From: Symbiodinium natans
Lineage: Eukaryota; Sar; Dinophyceae; Suessiales; Symbiodiniaceae
Assembly: GCA_905221605.1 (NCBI GenBank)
Contig: CAJNDS010002265.1
Location: forward strand, 1-64,000
DNA length: 64,000 nt
Direction: 5' to 3'
In this document: positions 49,248 through 60,930 of the stretch, piece by piece
How positions within the stretch are numbered: the stretch's first letter is position 1
How the letters are laid out: every line of letters begins with the position of its first letter
Notes under the pieces: generated by a model
What the model was told of the DNA's origin: nothing
What the model saw: the letters and a program-made list of their open reading frames with translations, nothing else
Databases searched by the model: none
Position numbers and translations under genes: made by a program

Positions 49248-49291
49248 GCCAAAATTCTTGCAGTCGTTGGCAATGAACATGAACAGACATG
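49248..49291 (-). repeat. A1 repeat, 5' end of the DIRS-like element
   Basis: This is an exact 44-bp match to 42012-42055. In the element's direction it is the 5' terminus and begins with CATGTCTG. The sequence beyond 49291 differs from the sequence that follows A2, which sets the element boundary. Confidence 0.88.
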
Positions 49292-51156
49292 CCATTGGCC
49301 AGGTTGTCGAACAAAGCTTAGAGCTGTACTGCACAGCCATCCTAGGACAGCAAACCCCCAGAAGCCGTTTCGTAGACTGTAGACCTGTAGTAGAAAAGCC
49401 CGCTTGAAAAGAAAGGATGCAGTCTCAGTCATAAAACTGGCTGAAGCATAGCACGTCGAACATCGAGGTCTCCTACTGTACACCACAAGACATTCGCAAC
49501 GAAATCTTGTATCCCACAGATCGCGCGTGAAGCCTTATCGGGTAACCCAGAGTTTTATGCGGCCAGTAGCCAGCGGAATGCAGCCATCCCATCCGAGTAC
49601 TTTCGCAAGCAAAAAGCATCCAAAGCAGGTGTCTGCGTGAGGCTCGTGTGGGGTTGCATAAACTCCGTGCCAGGCCCACACACTACGCCAATGTGATTCC
49701 GGGTTGGAAATTCCCATGCCTCGTGCCGTGATGCAAATTCTCACAAGGTGCTGTGCCTTAACTGTACTATCACCAATACCAAACCTCGCAAAAACATGAT
49801 TGGCATGAATGTGTAGATCCATGTAGATCCCCAAAACTACGCTTTGGCGGGTCGATTTTACATAGTGTGGGTCAACTTGATCCATGGGCCCATGAAACAG
49901 CCAAGCCCCGGAAAGGAATAGGACGAGAAAGAGAAGACAGAAGGAGAGAGGGATAGCGAGACTACGAGTTACACGCAGAAAATGAGGCCCTCCTCCAGGC
50001 CGACACAACGACCCGAGCTGCGCTCAGATCTTTTCTGCTCCTCGAAAAGTCTGTTCTGGTGGAGTGTTTCAGCTTGAGGCCTGTCTGCTGAGCCTTTGGG
50101 CCTTGACGCTATGAGTGTTGGTTTGGCAGTTCTCACAGCAACATGCTCATCTTAAGTTCGCAGCTCAGGTTGGAGGCTGAAGGGCTTGGAGCTGCCCCAT
50201 GAAGGAGTGCTGGCTCCGGGCTGAGCCCTTTCTAGGGGCCATAAGAGGATGGGACGTTTGAGGCTGCTTATTCAGGCTCTTGTCGAAAATTACAAGTCAG
50301 TGCATGCCTGCTATGAGCGTTGAGAAAGGCTTGTGGCACATCCATAGCGGACCCTTTGCACCTTGCACCCTTCTCTGTGCGGAGTCGGGGTTCAGGGTTT
50401 GTGCGCAGTCGGTTTTTGGTCCAGCTGCTCATTCCTCTAAAGGCTACTGCTGGTATGTTCAAAGACAAGCAAAGTGTCGAAAGTGGCGGTAATAATCTCC
50501 GTGATCCAACCATGTAAAGGAGCCTCCTTAAACCCTGGAAAACCGGCCTGCTGCCGCCGGTTGAGCTCGGCTCGTTCTTGAAGCTTCTTGCGCAAAGCCT
50601 GCCATCAGTTGGGCAGAACGGATCTACAACGCGCAAGCCAACGCCCGAACCCCTTAATCTCATATCCACACAGCCTTGAAGCCTGAAACTCTCAAAAACC
50701 AGCTACAGTATGCCTTGAACACATCTGCACCCTCTTAACGACATGAACCCTTCCTGCTCCAGATGCATTGTGGGTACGCTCAATGCAACACTATCTTCAA
50801 TCCACTGTTAATACTGTTAAACTCATCCATAGAACCTCGGGCAGCTGATCCGCGGCCCTTGGAGCGCGGCGGCTGAAGTAGCCGCTGCTGGGCCTGGCAT
50901 CGGCGGGACTACTTGGAAGAAGGAAGCAGAGACTCGGAGAGGAACTTCAGAATACAATGAGTACACCTGATAGGTCAAACTTTCATGCGCGGTGATCATG
51001 TAAACGAGGTCAGAAAGCACTGGGCACCCCCAAGTGCTGTTTTCGCTTCTGCTCGCAGAGCGGTTGTGGCTGCGGAGTCTTACTGTTTATCCACTGGCTT
51101 CTTGCGCAAACTGCCGAAACTCATGTCCTACTCCGTGAGTCAAAGTTGACTGTTCT

Positions 51157-51185
51157 GTGCAGAGAGAGAGAGAGAGAAAGAGAAA

Positions 51186-51221
<36 letters not shown>

Positions 51222-51362
51222 CAGAGACAGAGAAACAGACAGACTGAGAGGGAGAGGGAGGGCGGAGAGAGGGGGAGAGTGCGGGAGAGCGAGTGAGGGA
51301 GAGAGAGGGAGAGAGAGGGAGAGAGAGGGAGAGAGGGAGAGAGAGAGAGAGAGACCGAAGGA
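51157..51362. repeat. (GA)n-rich microsatellite region
   Basis: About 200 bp of AGAGAG is interspersed with AGACAG, GGAGAGGG and GAGAGA segments. Open frames over it on both strands are low complexity. Confidence 0.9.
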
Positions 51363-51887
51363 GAAATAAAGAAATCAAGAAAGAGAGTGGGTCCAGTAGT
51401 AGATGCTGACCTTTAGACCGGCCTAGAAGGGTGAAATCAGGGCTTGGTGCTCAAAAGCACCTCCGAACGCAAGTCCCCAAACACCTAAATAATCCTTGAT
51501 TAACTTGAACTTGCCGACACAACCGTAGCCGTGAAACAAAGCCTTGGATGACTCTGACCACCCAACGCGAGATTTCGTAGTTTTCGCAGTTTCCAAGCAG
51601 GTGCCTCGATGAGCTCGACTCCATGCCTGCCCAAGCATATGGTTCGGCTTGCACCGGCTTTGCAACGTGGGATTTGGGGTTTAGAACGGTGTAGCGGAAG
51701 GTTTGAGATGTGCTGTTCACATGCAGACAGCTTAGGGCTTCGGAGAGGGGAGGGGCTGGGGTATCGCTGATGCAAAACCAGGCTGGGTTCAAAAACTTGG
51801 TGGACATCCTGAGGGCTTAATCTCGCAAACTGCGCTTGGAGAATGTCTGCGGCTCAACACTGATATCCTACGAGATCCCAGCCTGGT

Positions 51888-52424
51888 GTGCAAGTGCTTG
51901 CACTTGCGCTCCTGCAAAACACGTCTGACGTTGTTGTGGCTTGGGAGACAGGTCTTGAAGGTCTCCAACAACAGGGCTCGCGTGGGCCCAGGGACTCACT
52001 ACTACGGGCCCTAAGGCCTTTTACGGGCCTCACGGGCACTGGCGGGGCTTCTACGAGTCTCACGGGTTCTGACGCTTCCACGGACTCATCGGGCTCGGTC
52101 ACGGCCATGGGCCTATGGGGTCTACGGCCTCACTGCCACAAGCTACTCACGGTTAGGGTTCTGATACACCGCTCGGATCAGCCAGGTAATACGCCCGACC
52201 CCAACCGCCCTGGCCAGTGGCTCAGACATAATTCCAATAAGAAGGTTGGCACTGTGGGACGTGTGTTTGTTGATAGATGTCGGGCTCGTCCCAATCCTAG
52301 CAAGTATCTGACCTCTGAAGCAAGAACCTCCTGGGCCCACATCACGAAGTCTCGAAACCCTTCGTTAGAAATTCAGTTTCGTGGCCTTAGCATGCTTCAG
52401 GCTTCAGAATTCAGAATGCTCTAA
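51888..52424 (+). CDS. 178-codon open frame, unknown function
   Basis: This is the longest frame in the right third of the window outside simple repeats. The start is protein-like (LALALLQNTSDVVVAWETG), while the middle is Gly/Ser/Thr-rich and derives from a CGGGCCT/CACGGG-rich stretch. The minus strand is also open over the first part. No domain was recognised, so this may be chance. Confidence 0.22.
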   Translation: MQVLALALLQNTSDVVVAWETGLEGLQQQGSRGPRDSLLRALRPFTGLTGTGGASTSLTGSDASTDSSGSVTAMGLWGLRPHCHKLLTVRVLIHRSDQPGNTPDPNRPGQWLRHNSNKKVGTVGRVFVDRCRARPNPSKYLTSEARTSWAHITKSRNPSLEIQFRGLSMLQASEFRML

Positions 52425-53232
52425 TAGCAGCTCCAGTGAGAAACCCCGGAAGCTTCCACGCCGAAGGAAACTCAGGGCTCGACTCTGCCATATCCATGTC
52501 TGGATGCGGAGGCCTAGCGGGACAGACAAACTAACCTTCTAGCAGTACTACTGCAGCACCATACGATACTGCACGATGCTTTGCGGGCGCTAGTACATCG
52601 CTGGTATATCTTTAATGGTGTCTTGAGCGCGTCTTGGAGGGCTTTGCTAGCCCTAGGTCTGCCGGCTTTGGACTGGTAAGGATCTCTTGGGGCCACAGGC
52701 AGGGAGAGGACCAAGGCGTACAGCAATACATTGCCGAAACCCCGAAGACCCTGAACAAATAGCCTAAGCCACAAAGACCCGAATCTCAAACCCTAAGCCT
52801 AAACCCCAATCCCAACCCTCAGCCACTGGAGCAGGGGACGGGCTGGGGGAGGTTGAGATTCCGAGAGGCCGTCCAGTTTACCATATGTTGTTACAGGTAC
52901 CTGCAAGACAGGAATGAGTAATAGGCCCATGCGAAATCATAAGGCACGAGTTCCCACGAGGGGGCCCCAAACCTTGCCGTCACACACGCAAAGGAACAAA
53001 GGACCCTTCAATCCACATCCATCCCTCAGCCCAAAGACCTCCGATTTTCAACATGTTTCAACCTCAGTTCTACATCGGCCTGCGGGGAAGGTGCCGGGAC
53101 TGAAGTGGCTGGCTCCTATAGCGGAGGCGAGGACTTTCGACTGCCTCACTTCGAACCCCACTTGGGGAGATGGCACGACAGTCTTGCTGCAAGGGCGGTT
53201 GGGGAGGGGGGGTGTGGGGGGAGGGCGCCCAG

Positions 53233-53256
53233 CCCCCCCCCCCCCCCCCCCCCCCC
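53233..53256. repeat. Poly-C run of 24
   Basis: An uninterrupted C run is preceded by a G-rich stretch (GGGGAGGGGGGGTGTGGGGG). Other poly-C/G runs occur near 9549, 16440, 23766, 24799, 35740 and 55974. Confidence 0.9.
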
Positions 53257-54724
53257 GGAGACCATCAGACCACCGACAAAAAGATACCCCGACAACAAAC
53301 CCCGAAACAAAACCACAGAAATCACTCGGTCTCTAACCCGCGCCTGGACTTGTGAAAAGATGACTCTTCGAGCCTCCCAGAGCCAGTCGGAAATTGCGTG
53401 CCGGATACGCTTACGTTTTGGAGGGTTCGAGCTTGGGTGTACTTGGGTGGGCAAGAAAGCGTTCTAGAACTCCGAATCTGCGTTGATGCCACCTGGCTCT
53501 GTGACATCAGGTAAGCTTCTGATATCTTCGGATGCTATGTTTTCATTGTGGGGCTGACGCGAGATGGGCTACTAACGTCAACTTCAGAGAATGTGGCTTC
53601 CAGGCATGTGAAGCCTCTGCCAACCGGGTTCGTGAGAGGTCACATTCCTTGAGCACTCCGCCCTCTACACTGAATGTGATTCCCGAACAACACGAAATCA
53701 CACAAATGTTTTGTAGCACTGGGAAAATCTTCAGACACAACGTGTTCTTGTGTCGGAAAGTGTCTTCAGACGCTACTTAATGTCTTCTTGGGCTTGCCAG
53801 AAGTGTCTTGACACGTCCATGTGCTTGTCCATGTGTCTTCGCGCGTGCGTCTTTGCACCAGGACGTGTCTTAGCCACAAATGTCTTCAGAAATGCCTTTG
53901 CCTTTGCACACCAACGGCCACCTCCTTCAGTCGAACGAAGCACTGCTGCTGTAACCAAAAGTGCCCTGAACAGTCGACATAATGAGAAACCTTAAGCTTA
54001 ACAGCTGGACAACTTCGGTCCGTACACCAAAGGCGACCCCCAAGCCCTCAAACCCCATACCGCTGCTTATGTCTGCGTGCACCCCCTATACACAACAACT
54101 CGGCAGCAGAAAAAGCTAGGGAACCAATGCAATCTGCTGGCAAAGTTTGCAATAGCTTTGTAACTCCGAGGAACGCCTAAATCTCAACAGCTGAAGCTCT
54201 TCTGAGGCTCTGTCTGGTCTAGAAAGCATGCGCGCCCCAATCTGAAATATGGCTCTGAGCTAAATGTTGGCAGCAGCCCCAAGACTTTTTGACATGTGCG
54301 GCTCCACATTTTGGAGCTCGGGGCCTGCAGTGCAGGACAAGTTGCCCCACTTGTGTGTGACATGTATGTGTGTCCTGCGTGTGTAAGTGTTTTATGCAGA
54401 TGCAAACCACAACACAGATCTGCGGCCACAAACCCTAAAGCCACCGCCCACGTGGCCACGCCTCCATTGCTCCGGCGCACGAAGCGGTTTTAGCCAGTGC
54501 CGCTCCTCCTTCATTCGTGCAACTCAGGCTTCCATGTGGACACATTGTGTCAGGTTCAGGGACTTTGACCAGGGTTTAGGTCCAGGATAGAAGACCCAGG
54601 AGTTGCCATTTCATATTCTTCACAGAGCGAGAAAATGCCTATTTTCCAAGAACTTCTTTCTCCCAGGGAATTGCAAATTTAAAAAGAAGGCAGTATATGT
54701 AGCAACGCAACATGTCAACGTGCC

Positions 54725-54868
54725 AAATCAACATATATACACATAAATACAAAAACAAATGAATAAATGAATAAATAAATAAAAATAAAAATATAAATAT
54801 AAATACAAATATAAATATAAATATAAATATAAACATAAATAAATAAATAAATATATATATATATATAT
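54725..54868. repeat. (AATA)n/(ATAA)n and (AT)n low-complexity tract
   Basis: About 140 bp of AATAAATA-type repeats end in an AT run. Confidence 0.9.
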
Positions 54869-55227
54869 GCACCATACGAAGAACACAGGAACTCCATCAA
54901 ACCAGCAAGTTGTCGAGGGAAGACTGGGAATCTGATCCAGTTCATCGTATGTAAGCTTCCATGAAACGAGAATACTCTGAGCAGCCTCATGCCCGGGCCT
55001 TGCAAAAGCCCTCCTATCGAGCTATCCTAGTTAGCCACAAACATCTAGATTTTCATTCTCATTGCTTCCCAAAAATCCTCCCGACATTTTCCAATGTGAA
55101 TGCAGTCGCCACGGTGGACGAGAGAATTCACGAAAGGGATGCTTTAAGCATAGTGCTCACTGCATCCTATCCTGTCATTCAGGTTATTTTTACTCGGATG
55201 GGAGAATGTAGTTGTTGATTCGGAAAA

Positions 55228-55282
55228 AAGAATGCGAGAGAGAGAGAGAGAGAAACGCGAGAGAGAAAGAGAGAGAGAGTTC
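55228..55282. repeat. (GA)n microsatellite
   Basis: GAGAGA runs are interrupted by AACGCG and AAAGAG. Confidence 0.85.
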
Positions 55283-55964
55283 CTGCAGTGGCTGGGACGG
55301 GGGGATGCAACAAAAACATAGAAGGCAACAACTCATATTCTCACTACCTCCTACCTTTTTGCAAACTAATCGTACTGGCATGGAAGGAGCAATACTTGAA
55401 TCCGGAAAGCGAGTGTGTGAGCAAGGGCTACAGATTCTCAGGCCTGTAGGAGGTTTTCCGCATTGGGGGAAGGGGAGGACAGCAGGACGGGATCAAATCC
55501 CTGTGCTGCACATCACGCAACTGTTGCACGATAATAAAGGGTTTAGATTCACTGCTTTGGTTGAAGGCCAAGGATGGATCAAGGGTTCATCCTTTTCCCA
55601 TAGCCCTCCTCCTCGGGTGAGACCGTCTCGACGGAGGCGATTGCTGCCTGTGCTGGTTTCAGAAAGTGGCTGTAGACTGCTGGTGCCGCATTTCTTTACG
55701 CTGTTGCAAGATGGGGTCTGTTCGGGCTTAGACACGTAGAACTTGAGGCTTCGGCCTAAGTTCAAACACCTTGGATTCGAAATTTCGGGCACAAACCTTG
55801 AACCCCGAAGCACACTTGCAGTGATTTGGATTGACGGCCCCAACTCGTACATGCCGCAAAGCAAAAGAAGTGGCGCAAAATGACGTACCTTTCGCCACCT
55901 CTGCAAAGAAGGTATTGATTTTCAGGTGCCGGACATGCATCTCAGGCAAGCTTTTTAAAAAGCA

Positions 55965-55998
55965 TTTTTTTTTGGGGGGGGGGGGGGGGGGGGGGGGG
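55965..55998. repeat. T-run followed by 25-bp poly-G
   Basis: About nine T are followed directly by an unbroken run of 25 G. The run is a candidate G-quadruplex and an assembly risk. Confidence 0.9.
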
Positions 55999-58001
55999 CG
56001 TTTTCGTAGAATGAAGATCGCTGCTTCTGGGTGCGACTCTTCCACATGTTCTAGGCTTGAAGTTCAGCTCTGATGCGATCAGCCCCACAAACCATTCAAC
56101 ATGACAGGTTTCGATGCGCACGATGTTGTGGGCTTAGACTTCCCACAAGCCCAGATGCTTGCACCCTCTGAGCTGCGAATTCCTGCAAAACCTCAAAGAA
56201 GGCTAAGGATCTCGAACAAGTCATCATGTAACATGCGACTACACCCTTTGACAGCAAGGCACAGCAACTTAAACGGCAAGGGCGCCTCGCTTGGTGGTGG
56301 TCGCGCAGCACTATTTGATTTCGACCTGCTAGCCCATTTCAATGAAAAAAACATTTAAAGTAGATTGCAGGATGTTTCTGTTCATGCTTTTTCGGTAACG
56401 GGTTATGAAGTACATCGCAATCTGTTGTGGAGGCCTGGAGCCCGACTTGTACAACATTCGGTGCATGTGGTGCAATCCTCAGCCTGCTGGCACCAGAATG
56501 CCAGAAACAGACGTCCTTACCAAGTTCACCAGGCTTTCCCCAAAAATGCACACGAGCCATAGCTAACCATACGCATCCAATTCCCCGAACCTTGAACGCA
56601 TAAGCCTTGGGCTCTGGAGCCAAAACGCGAAAACACTCTGTACACTGAATCCTGAAGCACCTGCAGCGCAGTCCAAAAACTTGAATCCAGACGTGAGCTC
56701 CGCACCCTAAACTGCAGAGACACCCAGGAGGCTCCAGGCAAAGTCAAAAGACCCGGCCTACGTTTTGCCTTCGGCTCGGCCTTCGGCTTTGCAAAGACCA
56801 AGGGGTCGTCCTTGGGCACATGATGTTGGCCCACGTTGGCCTCTGGTAGCCCCTGAGCCCTGGTGTTTCAGCCTGAAGGCATCTAAGTCGAGAGAATAAC
56901 CGCTTCGATGGTTTTGCCCTTGCAACTCTTGGGTCGAGGGTGCTAATCTGTCAGAGACCATCGGGTGCTAACCTGGGGACCACCACCAGGATCAACATGT
57001 GCAGAACAACCTCGACCTTGAAACGCTCGTTCGCAAGTTGCTCAAATGTGGGAAGCACAAAAGGACAAACCTCCAAGTTATCACATGAGGGCGATGGCAA
57101 CAAGCCAAGCCAAAGAGTAGCAAGGCGCAATTGATAGCATCGGAGCTGCTTTGCATAGTTGGCTAAAAGGGACTTCCGCTGGAGCCTGTGTCTTTAAGAT
57201 GGAGCACACCTGCTGCGCTTAACCGGTTTGACCAGCACAGGGAGGTTGAGGAGTTCATGCATAGGGCTTGGGCCTCATGAGGTGCAAATCGGGTTCTTGA
57301 TTTCGACAACTCGTCCAAGTCCTAGATTCAAGCTCTGTTCCACCCGCTGAGGCCAGGTCCGTTGTGAAGCTATCCTGCCACCAGGGAGCACACTCAACTG
57401 TTTCCGCAATGGCAACAACATATGAATTCATTTTCATTCCAGCATGTTGAGCAAGGGAGATAGCAGAAGCATCCGGTCACCAGCATTCAGAAGATGGCTT
57501 CATGCTTAAGCCCACAACCTTCCAACAGTTCAGCCCGAAATCCTAAATGCCGGCCGCAGACAGTGTGTTGGGCGGCGGAGGGTTGACGGACCATTTTAAG
57601 GTTTGTAGGGGTTTGGGGCAATCAAGGGCGGTCTTACCTGGACTTGTTAAGTGCGTATCAATAGGTACCCCATGGTATCCGCCGAAACGTCCGAACCTAT
57701 TGCATGTGCTCTCTCAATAAGGGACGGGGAATGCGCCAATACCTTAGAGACGAAGCCTCGGCTATGCAAACAAACTATGGATCAGGCCAACAGTCCGTTA
57801 CAACAACACGGTGAAAATCATGATACCAGACTCCGGACATTTGTTTCGAGTGTCCCCGACTGCATCTCTGAAACCCTTACATCATGCTGGTCTGCACTGG
57901 TTCTTTGGGTCAACGAGGTTATCTATTAAACCGAGGCCCATGGAATGTTCGAATCTCTGCGACACCACTCCCGGGAGGTAGTGGACTCCAGGCCGGTGAA
58001 C

Positions 58002-58451
58002 TTAATCATAGCAATTATAGTAATTAGAGTATTTGTAGTAATTATAATAACTATAGTAATCATAGTAATATAATATAATATAGTAATTGACCTCAATTAC
58101 TATATTATAGTAATTGAGCTCAGGTTGAGCCGCACTGGTTTGACCCCGACAGTCGAGCTGCATCGGAAATTGGCTGCGACATTTGCAATTGTCAGCTGCT
58201 CCCATCTTGTTAAATCTGTTTGCCTGGACTTTATAAATAGTGTCCATCCTTTTTTTGTTTGGCAGCTTGCCTCCGGTAATTCCACCCGTGCTCTTGGCGG
58301 TCCCAAGAAGAACTTCAACTGCATGGCCTGCCGAATGGCCTCGAACCCCGCGTCCAAACCAAAGCACATACACCGTCATCTTACCATCAACAAGAGCTAG
58401 GTAGTAGCAGTCGTTGTCGGGTCTGGCTTCAACAAAAGCTCTTGTTTGCAT
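58002..58451 (-). CDS. 149-codon open frame, unknown function
   Basis: The minus frame starts MQTRAFVEARPDNDCYYLAL and continues with GKMTVYVLWFGRG and NKKRMDTIYKVQANRF before entering the AT-rich repeat, where its Tyr/Asn-rich tail is an artefact. Other frames over 58125-58400 are open on both strands. No family was recognised. If real, the exon probably ends before 58120. Confidence 0.28.
   Translation of the reverse strand: MQTRAFVEARPDNDCYYLALVDGKMTVYVLWFGRGVRGHSAGHAVEVLLGTAKSTGGITGGKLPNKKRMDTIYKVQANRFNKMGAADNCKCRSQFPMQLDCRGQTSAAQPELNYYNIVIEVNYYIILYYYDYYSYYNYYKYSNYYNCYD
58005..58115. repeat. (TAGTAAT)n-type AT-rich tract with inverted halves
   Basis: TAGTAATTATA/ATAATATAGT units surround a small inverted repeat in which TAGTAATTGA is followed by TCAATTACTA. 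Confidence 0.8.
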
Positions 58452-59392
58452 GGAGCGTCAATGTCTGAAGGTGCCATGTCACCAAAGAACGCACGTGAAG
58501 AACTGCGTCGTTGTACTGGCTCACTGAGCAGTATTTAGGGGTTCTTACCATTATTGTGGGTTACGATTTTGCTTAACATCTCCCAGATCCCCTATGGATC
58601 CCCGTTGCAGGATCGTAGCAGTCTATGTGCCTCATGTCCCATGGTGCACACATGGTTGTTGAAGTACCCCAAAGCCGCTCTCCGTGATCACCTCCTCTCC
58701 AGAGTGTCCCTGGAGTGGCCAACCCCACAGTGTGCCTGGAGTGTTCCGCCCCAGAGTACCCCCACCGAGAGTATCCCCGCAGTGTCTGTAGGGTGGGGAT
58801 CTTCGAAGTACAATTTTTGTTGCTTCTCTCAGGCCTGTACACAACATGGACCCGAACTCAAACTTGCGGAAATCTCATGATCCTGGACCCTCAGGAATAC
58901 ACAGGCCGGGCGCACAATCCCAAATCCAAACAGCCCTGAAGCCAGAAGCCCTGTCGAAAACCCGTAGTAGACCATTAGATAAGAACCTACCTGAAGCCCG
59001 CACTACCCCACACCGAAAAAGCCCCAAAACCCTTTCAAATTGCATTGCGAACCCTCAACACCATCTTCCCGACCAGCACCTCGGGGTTTCCACGCAGCTC
59101 ACGCATCCAGCCGGCCGCGTGGGGCGCGTGCCCGCTCTGGGCTTCCTCGGAACGCAGGGAGACCGAACCCAAAGCCAAACAACTTGCCAACTTTGTCGTG
59201 CCGGGAAAGGTTCCCGAATCTTGAGCATGCTGGGCATGAGGATCGGGCTCTATGGTGCTTCGAAGTCAGGACTCCTAGATTCGGAGTGTAGTTTCCTGAG
59301 GCAAAGGGCTGGGAGCCGGAAAGAAGTGCCAAGTTGAATGGCGGAGGGCCGACATAGGTCTGAAGGTTTGGGACGGCACCTTTAAACGGTAG

Positions 59393-59758
59393 GTGGAGGG
59401 TGGTGCTCCATTGGTTAAGTCTTCTTCGTGGGCTTGCGATGCTCGGGGCTGGTGTGAAAATGGGGCAGTTCCAAAGGCTCACGCCACCCCACATGCCAAG
59501 CACCCTGAAACTCATGAAGTGCAGGAGCACTACACAAAGGCGCCTCGAAAACCGGGGCTGCCACTGAAGCTGGTGCTGGAAAAGCTGCCTCACTGGGCAC
59601 TGGCGCTGGCGCTGGTGCAGCCTGGCCAGATGAAGCTTACAGTGCCGGGTGCTTCAGGATTTAGGAGCACTGTGATAGATGAAGCTGAGGATGTAGAAGC
59701 AGCCCTTAATGCGTCAAACAATCTGTGGGCCATGCACAGGAGAAATCACGAAGACTGA
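59393..59758 (+). CDS. 121-codon open frame, unknown function
   Basis: The C-terminal half (KLPHWALALALVQPGQMKL, VIDEAEDVEAALNASNNLW) has convincing protein texture and ends at a TGA after HRRNHED. Only the N-terminal third looks random. No family was recognised. Confidence 0.3.
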   Translation: MEGGAPLVKSSSWACDARGWCENGAVPKAHATPHAKHPETHEVQEHYTKAPRKPGLPLKLVLEKLPHWALALALVQPGQMKLTVPGASGFRSTVIDEAEDVEAALNASNNLWAMHRRNHED

Positions 59759-60824
59759 CTTTTGCAACGTCAACTCCTCTCCGTCTTACACATCCAGCCA
59801 TGGCAAGTCCGAGGAAAAGGGAGGGGGGGGGCAGGGGGGGTTGGGGGCGGGCAAGCTCAACCGGAGGGAATCTCAAACTCGAGCACTAAAACCCCGAAAG
59901 CATCATAGGCCTCCCGCAAGGCAACTATCAGCACACCTGTGTGATCCATAACCACTGAACATGCGCCCTTTGGCCTTCGTCGGCGTGGTAGCTTCGATGC
60001 GTGCAGGGCCTCTGCAACGGCATTGGCTTATTCGGCTTGCTTGGACTGATATTTTTCGGGGGTGTGTCAGGGCAGTTAAGGATGTTTTGGGGACAAGCTT
60101 GGCAGTTTGATTTCAAGGCTCTATGCAAGCCCGCAGTTGCATGTTGGTCTGCACACTTCGGCTCCCGCCTTTGGCAGTTAATAGCTAATGAGCTTCGGGA
60201 AATGCAGATGTCAGGCATGAAAAGCTCTGTGCAGTTCTTCTATAAAATCTTAAAAGCCATTCCCCCGTTTTCGTGCACTGTAGTTTTTCATAACCAACGT
60301 ACTTTTTCTCTAAGTCTTCGGGATATTGCGTGGTAGCTGTTCTTTTGCAAACCATCGCGCTTCCGTCACGGAACGAACCTACCAGCTTTAAAGAAACTCC
60401 CCTTAGACAGCGTTTGTTGACAGTTTCCTTGCACGATGTTGCATGTGCATGGTAGCTATTTTGCCCATTGCGCATCCATCTTCGAAATATTCTTTCAAGC
60501 ACGCTCTCCGCACAACAGCTTCTTTTCGTGACAGTCCCTTGTGTGATAGTTTCCCAAAACCGTCACGCTTCGAACATCGAAAGATTCTGCTTTAAAGTTC
60601 TTTATAGGAAGTTCCCATACACAGCTACTTCTCCTGGCAGTTTAGTTGCGTGGTAGTTTTCTGGTAGTCCTTTTGCAACCGCTCCTTCTGCAACATTCAG
60701 CTCGAGTAGTCTGCGCTCGCTGCCTCAAGCCCCGACGTCTCCATAGAAAGTGTCGTTGGAGATCCTTGATCCTTCATCCTCGACCCTAGAATCCTCATTA
60801 AAAGATATAAAACTAGTAGGCACC

Positions 60825-60930
60825 ATCATAATGATGATAATAATAATAGTAATAGTAATAACAACAGTAATAATGACAATAATACTACTAATAGTTACTA
60901 GTAATAAGAATAAGAACAATAATCCCTCAA
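60825..60930. repeat. (AAT/AGTAAT)n trinucleotide tract
   Basis: About 100 bp of AATAAT/AGTAATA repeats with ACAATAA variants. Ile/Asn-rich open frames over it are artefacts. Confidence 0.88.

Larger units (their letters stand above)
41842..49291 (-). mobile_element. DIRS/PAT-like tyrosine-recombinase retrotransposon with methyltransferase domain
   Basis: This is a complete 7,450-bp element read on the minus strand. In the element's own direction the order is A1 (49291-49248), leader, coding frames, B1 (42185-42051), A2 (from 42055) and B2 (41976-41842). Split direct repeats of the form A1-ORFs-B1-A2-B2 are the hallmark of PAT/Ngaro-type DIRS-group retrotransposons, which replicate through a circle and integrate by a tyrosine recombinase. 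B1 and B2 are identical over 135 bp and A1 and A2 over 44 bp, which suggests a recent insertion. CATGT stands at both outer ends and once at the B1-A2 junction, as expected of a crossover core. No longer target duplication is seen. The coding part contains RT, RNase H, a C5-type methyltransferase-like domain and a recombinase. Several reading-frame changes upstream mean either indels or recoding. Confidence 0.9.
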
